A DNA stretch of 64,000 bases from an uncultured Aquimarina sp. (GTDB lineage: Bacteria; Bacteroidota; Bacteroidia; Flavobacteriales; Flavobacteriaceae): NCBI GenBank assembly GCA_947500545.1, contig CANMSO010000005.1:455968-519967 (forward strand), read 5' to 3'. This document shows positions 63,139 through 64,000 of this stretch, one piece after another. Made by a program: the position numbers and the translations under genes. The notes beneath the pieces were generated by a model that saw only the letters and a program-made list of their open reading frames with translations, searched no databases and had not been told where the DNA came from. Positions within the stretch are counted from its first letter, which is position 1; each line of letters opens with the position of its first letter.

Positions 63139-63651
63139 TAAAGACACAATCTCCTCAGTTATTTGATTTTTATCTTTTTGATCAGTAACAACCTTATAAT
63201 CTGCTTGATTATAATAAAATGATCTCTCAAATAAGTGTTTACGAATAAAATCCTTAAGCCCTTCTTTCGTTTCAAGATGTGCTATTATTGGCCGTTTACC
63301 ACGTTCAACAAATAATCTTTGCGTTAATTCATCCAGAGATGTATGCAGATAAATACTTTTTACCCCCTTTTTGTTTTTAATGATATCCAGATTACCAGCA
63401 AAACAAGGGGTTCCTCCTCCTAATGAAATAACAGTATTATTTTGAATATCTAATACTTCTTTCAGATATATAGATTCTATTTTCCTAAAATATATTTCAC
63501 CTTTCTCTTCAAAAACCTGAGAAATTGTTTTTTTTTCTTGATTTTCGATATAATCATCAAGATCTAAGTATTCCAATTTCCTTTCCTGGGCCAAGTCTCT
63601 ACCAATCAATGATTTTCCGCTCCCCATATACCCTAACAAAACTATATTCAT
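63130..63651 (-). CDS. aroK: Shikimate kinase
   Basis: 173 aa. P-loop LLGYMGSGKSLIGRDLA, Asp of DLDDYIE, Arg of FRKIE, VISLGGGTPC and the lid R in RGKRPI. It phosphorylates shikimate in aromatic amino acid synthesis. The start codon lies only 5 nt after a perfect -7 box (63657-63664), so its mRNA may be nearly leaderless. Confidence 0.95.
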   Translation of the reverse strand: MNIVLLGYMGSGKSLIGRDLAQERKLEYLDLDDYIENQEKKTISQVFEEKGEIYFRKIESIYLKEVLDIQNNTVISLGGGTPCFAGNLDIIKNKKGVKSIYLHTSLDELTQRLFVERGKRPIIAHLETKEGLKDFIRKHLFERSFYYNQADYKVVTDQKDKNQITEEIVSLLF

Positions 63652-63656
63652 ACTGT

Positions 63657-63664
63657 CAAAATTA
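63657..63664 (-). promoter_or_regulatory. -7 box directly before aroK
   Basis: TAATTTTG on the minus strand, ending 5 nt before the ATG. No TTG at the usual distance. If real, transcription begins almost at the start codon. Confidence 0.35.
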
Positions 63665-63726
63665 ACTAGATATTGCCCAAAAGAAATATCATTTTAAATA
63701 AAACGCAAATTTATATCAAATTCTTC

Positions 63727-63756
63727 TTGAAAAATAAATTAATGATAGTATATTTG
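63727..63756 (+). promoter_or_regulatory. Promoter of tRNA-Lys genes
   Basis: TTG (63727-63729), 19 nt, TATATTTG (63749-63756), exact pair, 27 nt before the first tRNA. Confidence 0.75.
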
Positions 63757-63783
63757 CACCCGCATTGAAGGAAAAAAATGCAT

Positions 63784-63856
63784 GACCTGGTAGCTCAGTT
63801 GGTAGAGCATCTCCCTTTTAAGGAGAGGGTCCTGGGTTCGAGCCCCAGCCCGGTCA
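63784..63856 (+). tRNA. tRNA-Lys (UUU), copy 1
   Basis: 73 nt cloverleaf. D arm GCTC/GAGC, anticodon stem TCTCC/GGAGA around loop CTTTTAA (anticodon TTT, decoding AAA/AAG), T arm CTGGG/CCCAG. The acceptor GACCTGG/CCCGGTC has a T-C mismatch at pair 5-68. CCA is not encoded after A73. Confidence 0.97.
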
Positions 63857-63925
63857 CAAAAAAATAAATAATGAAGATTATTTATTGTTAGTTCTTTAAA
63901 ATATTTTGATAGTTAATTTATCAAT

Positions 63926-63998
63926 GACCTGGTAGCTCAGTTGGTAGAGCATCTCCCTTTTAAGGAGAGGGTCCTGGGTTCGAGCCCCAGCCCGGTCA
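63926..63998 (+). tRNA. tRNA-Lys (UUU), copy 2
   Basis: Identical to copy 1 over 73 nt, 69 nt downstream, and followed by the same CA. The pair probably shares the promoter upstream; more copies may lie beyond the window end. Confidence 0.97.
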
Positions 63999-64000
63999 CA

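Noticed and set aside
1..64000. CRISPR arrays, insertion sequences, prophage or integrase genes
   Set aside because: No regularly spaced repeats, transposase, integrase or phage structural motifs were seen in any part of the window.

Overview
The window is a 64 kb stretch of an AT-rich chromosome from a member of the Flavobacteriaceae (Bacteroidota), probably a marine genus close to Aquimarina (genus is a guess). The evidence is the gliding gene gldI, a FecI/FecR/TonB transducer set, split transketolase, two-subunit methylmalonyl-CoA mutase, the parA-parB-DUF5683-dapB-lepB-WbqC gene order, many lipoprotein signals, very few Shine-Dalgarno sequences, and promoters of the Bacteroidota form TTG-N19-TAnnTTTG. 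It is almost entirely ordinary core chromosome: no insertion sequence, prophage, CRISPR array or rRNA operon was seen.

Layout. 1-3.2 kb: the end of an AraC-type regulator, a periplasmic PQQ-type sugar dehydrogenase with its own cytochrome c, and an unknown exported protein. 3.3-10.7 kb: anmK, udk, an FtsB-like divisome protein, the two methylmalonyl-CoA mutase subunits (separated by an unknown exported protein) and an SDR enoyl-CoA-reductase-like enzyme. 10.8-17.3 kb: parA, parB, DUF5683, dapB, lepB, WbqC, DUF6122, lipoprotein. 17.3-23.7 kb (minus strand): a metal-dependent phosphodiesterase, two adjacent rhomboid proteases, mutL, a small membrane protein, ribH and a TPR membrane protein. 23.9-26.0 kb: recF, lipoprotein, DciA-like DUF721, and a hotdog thioesterase in the opposite direction.

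26.2-33.6 kb is the most interesting region: an ECF sigma factor, a FecR anti-sigma factor and a TonB-dependent transducer with a signalling domain, divergent from two large lipoproteins built from eight related four-cysteine Ig/PKD-like modules. Three start regions (the fecR operon and both lipoprotein genes) carry the same bipartite element, GGTAGGGT(A/G)A - exactly 13 nt - CGTT, which I propose is the promoter recognised by this sigma factor. The sigma gene itself has a near-perfect housekeeping promoter instead. This makes a self-contained cell-surface signalling regulon.

33.7-48.4 kb: papain-type peptidase, ndk, PhoD-like phosphatase, nrnA-gldI-dual PPIase operon, a small AraC/lipoprotein cassette flanked by odd short ORFs, pepD, DUF3810, and two amidohydrolase-like proteins of which only one module keeps the metal site. 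48.4-57.9 kb (minus): class V aminotransferase, DUF6503 lipoprotein, a protein of the so-called asparagine synthetase B family, dnaB, accA, then tgt-lptG-EamA. 58.0-64.0 kb: split transketolase, porin-like barrel, an FKBP lipoprotein with calcium-type acidic repeats, an S4-domain protein, a PRTase, aroK, and two identical tRNA-Lys genes at the right edge. Many genes end in clear hairpin terminators. Several upstream TTG/GTG codons were rejected in favour of internal ATGs that place a signal peptide or conserved N-terminus at the start.
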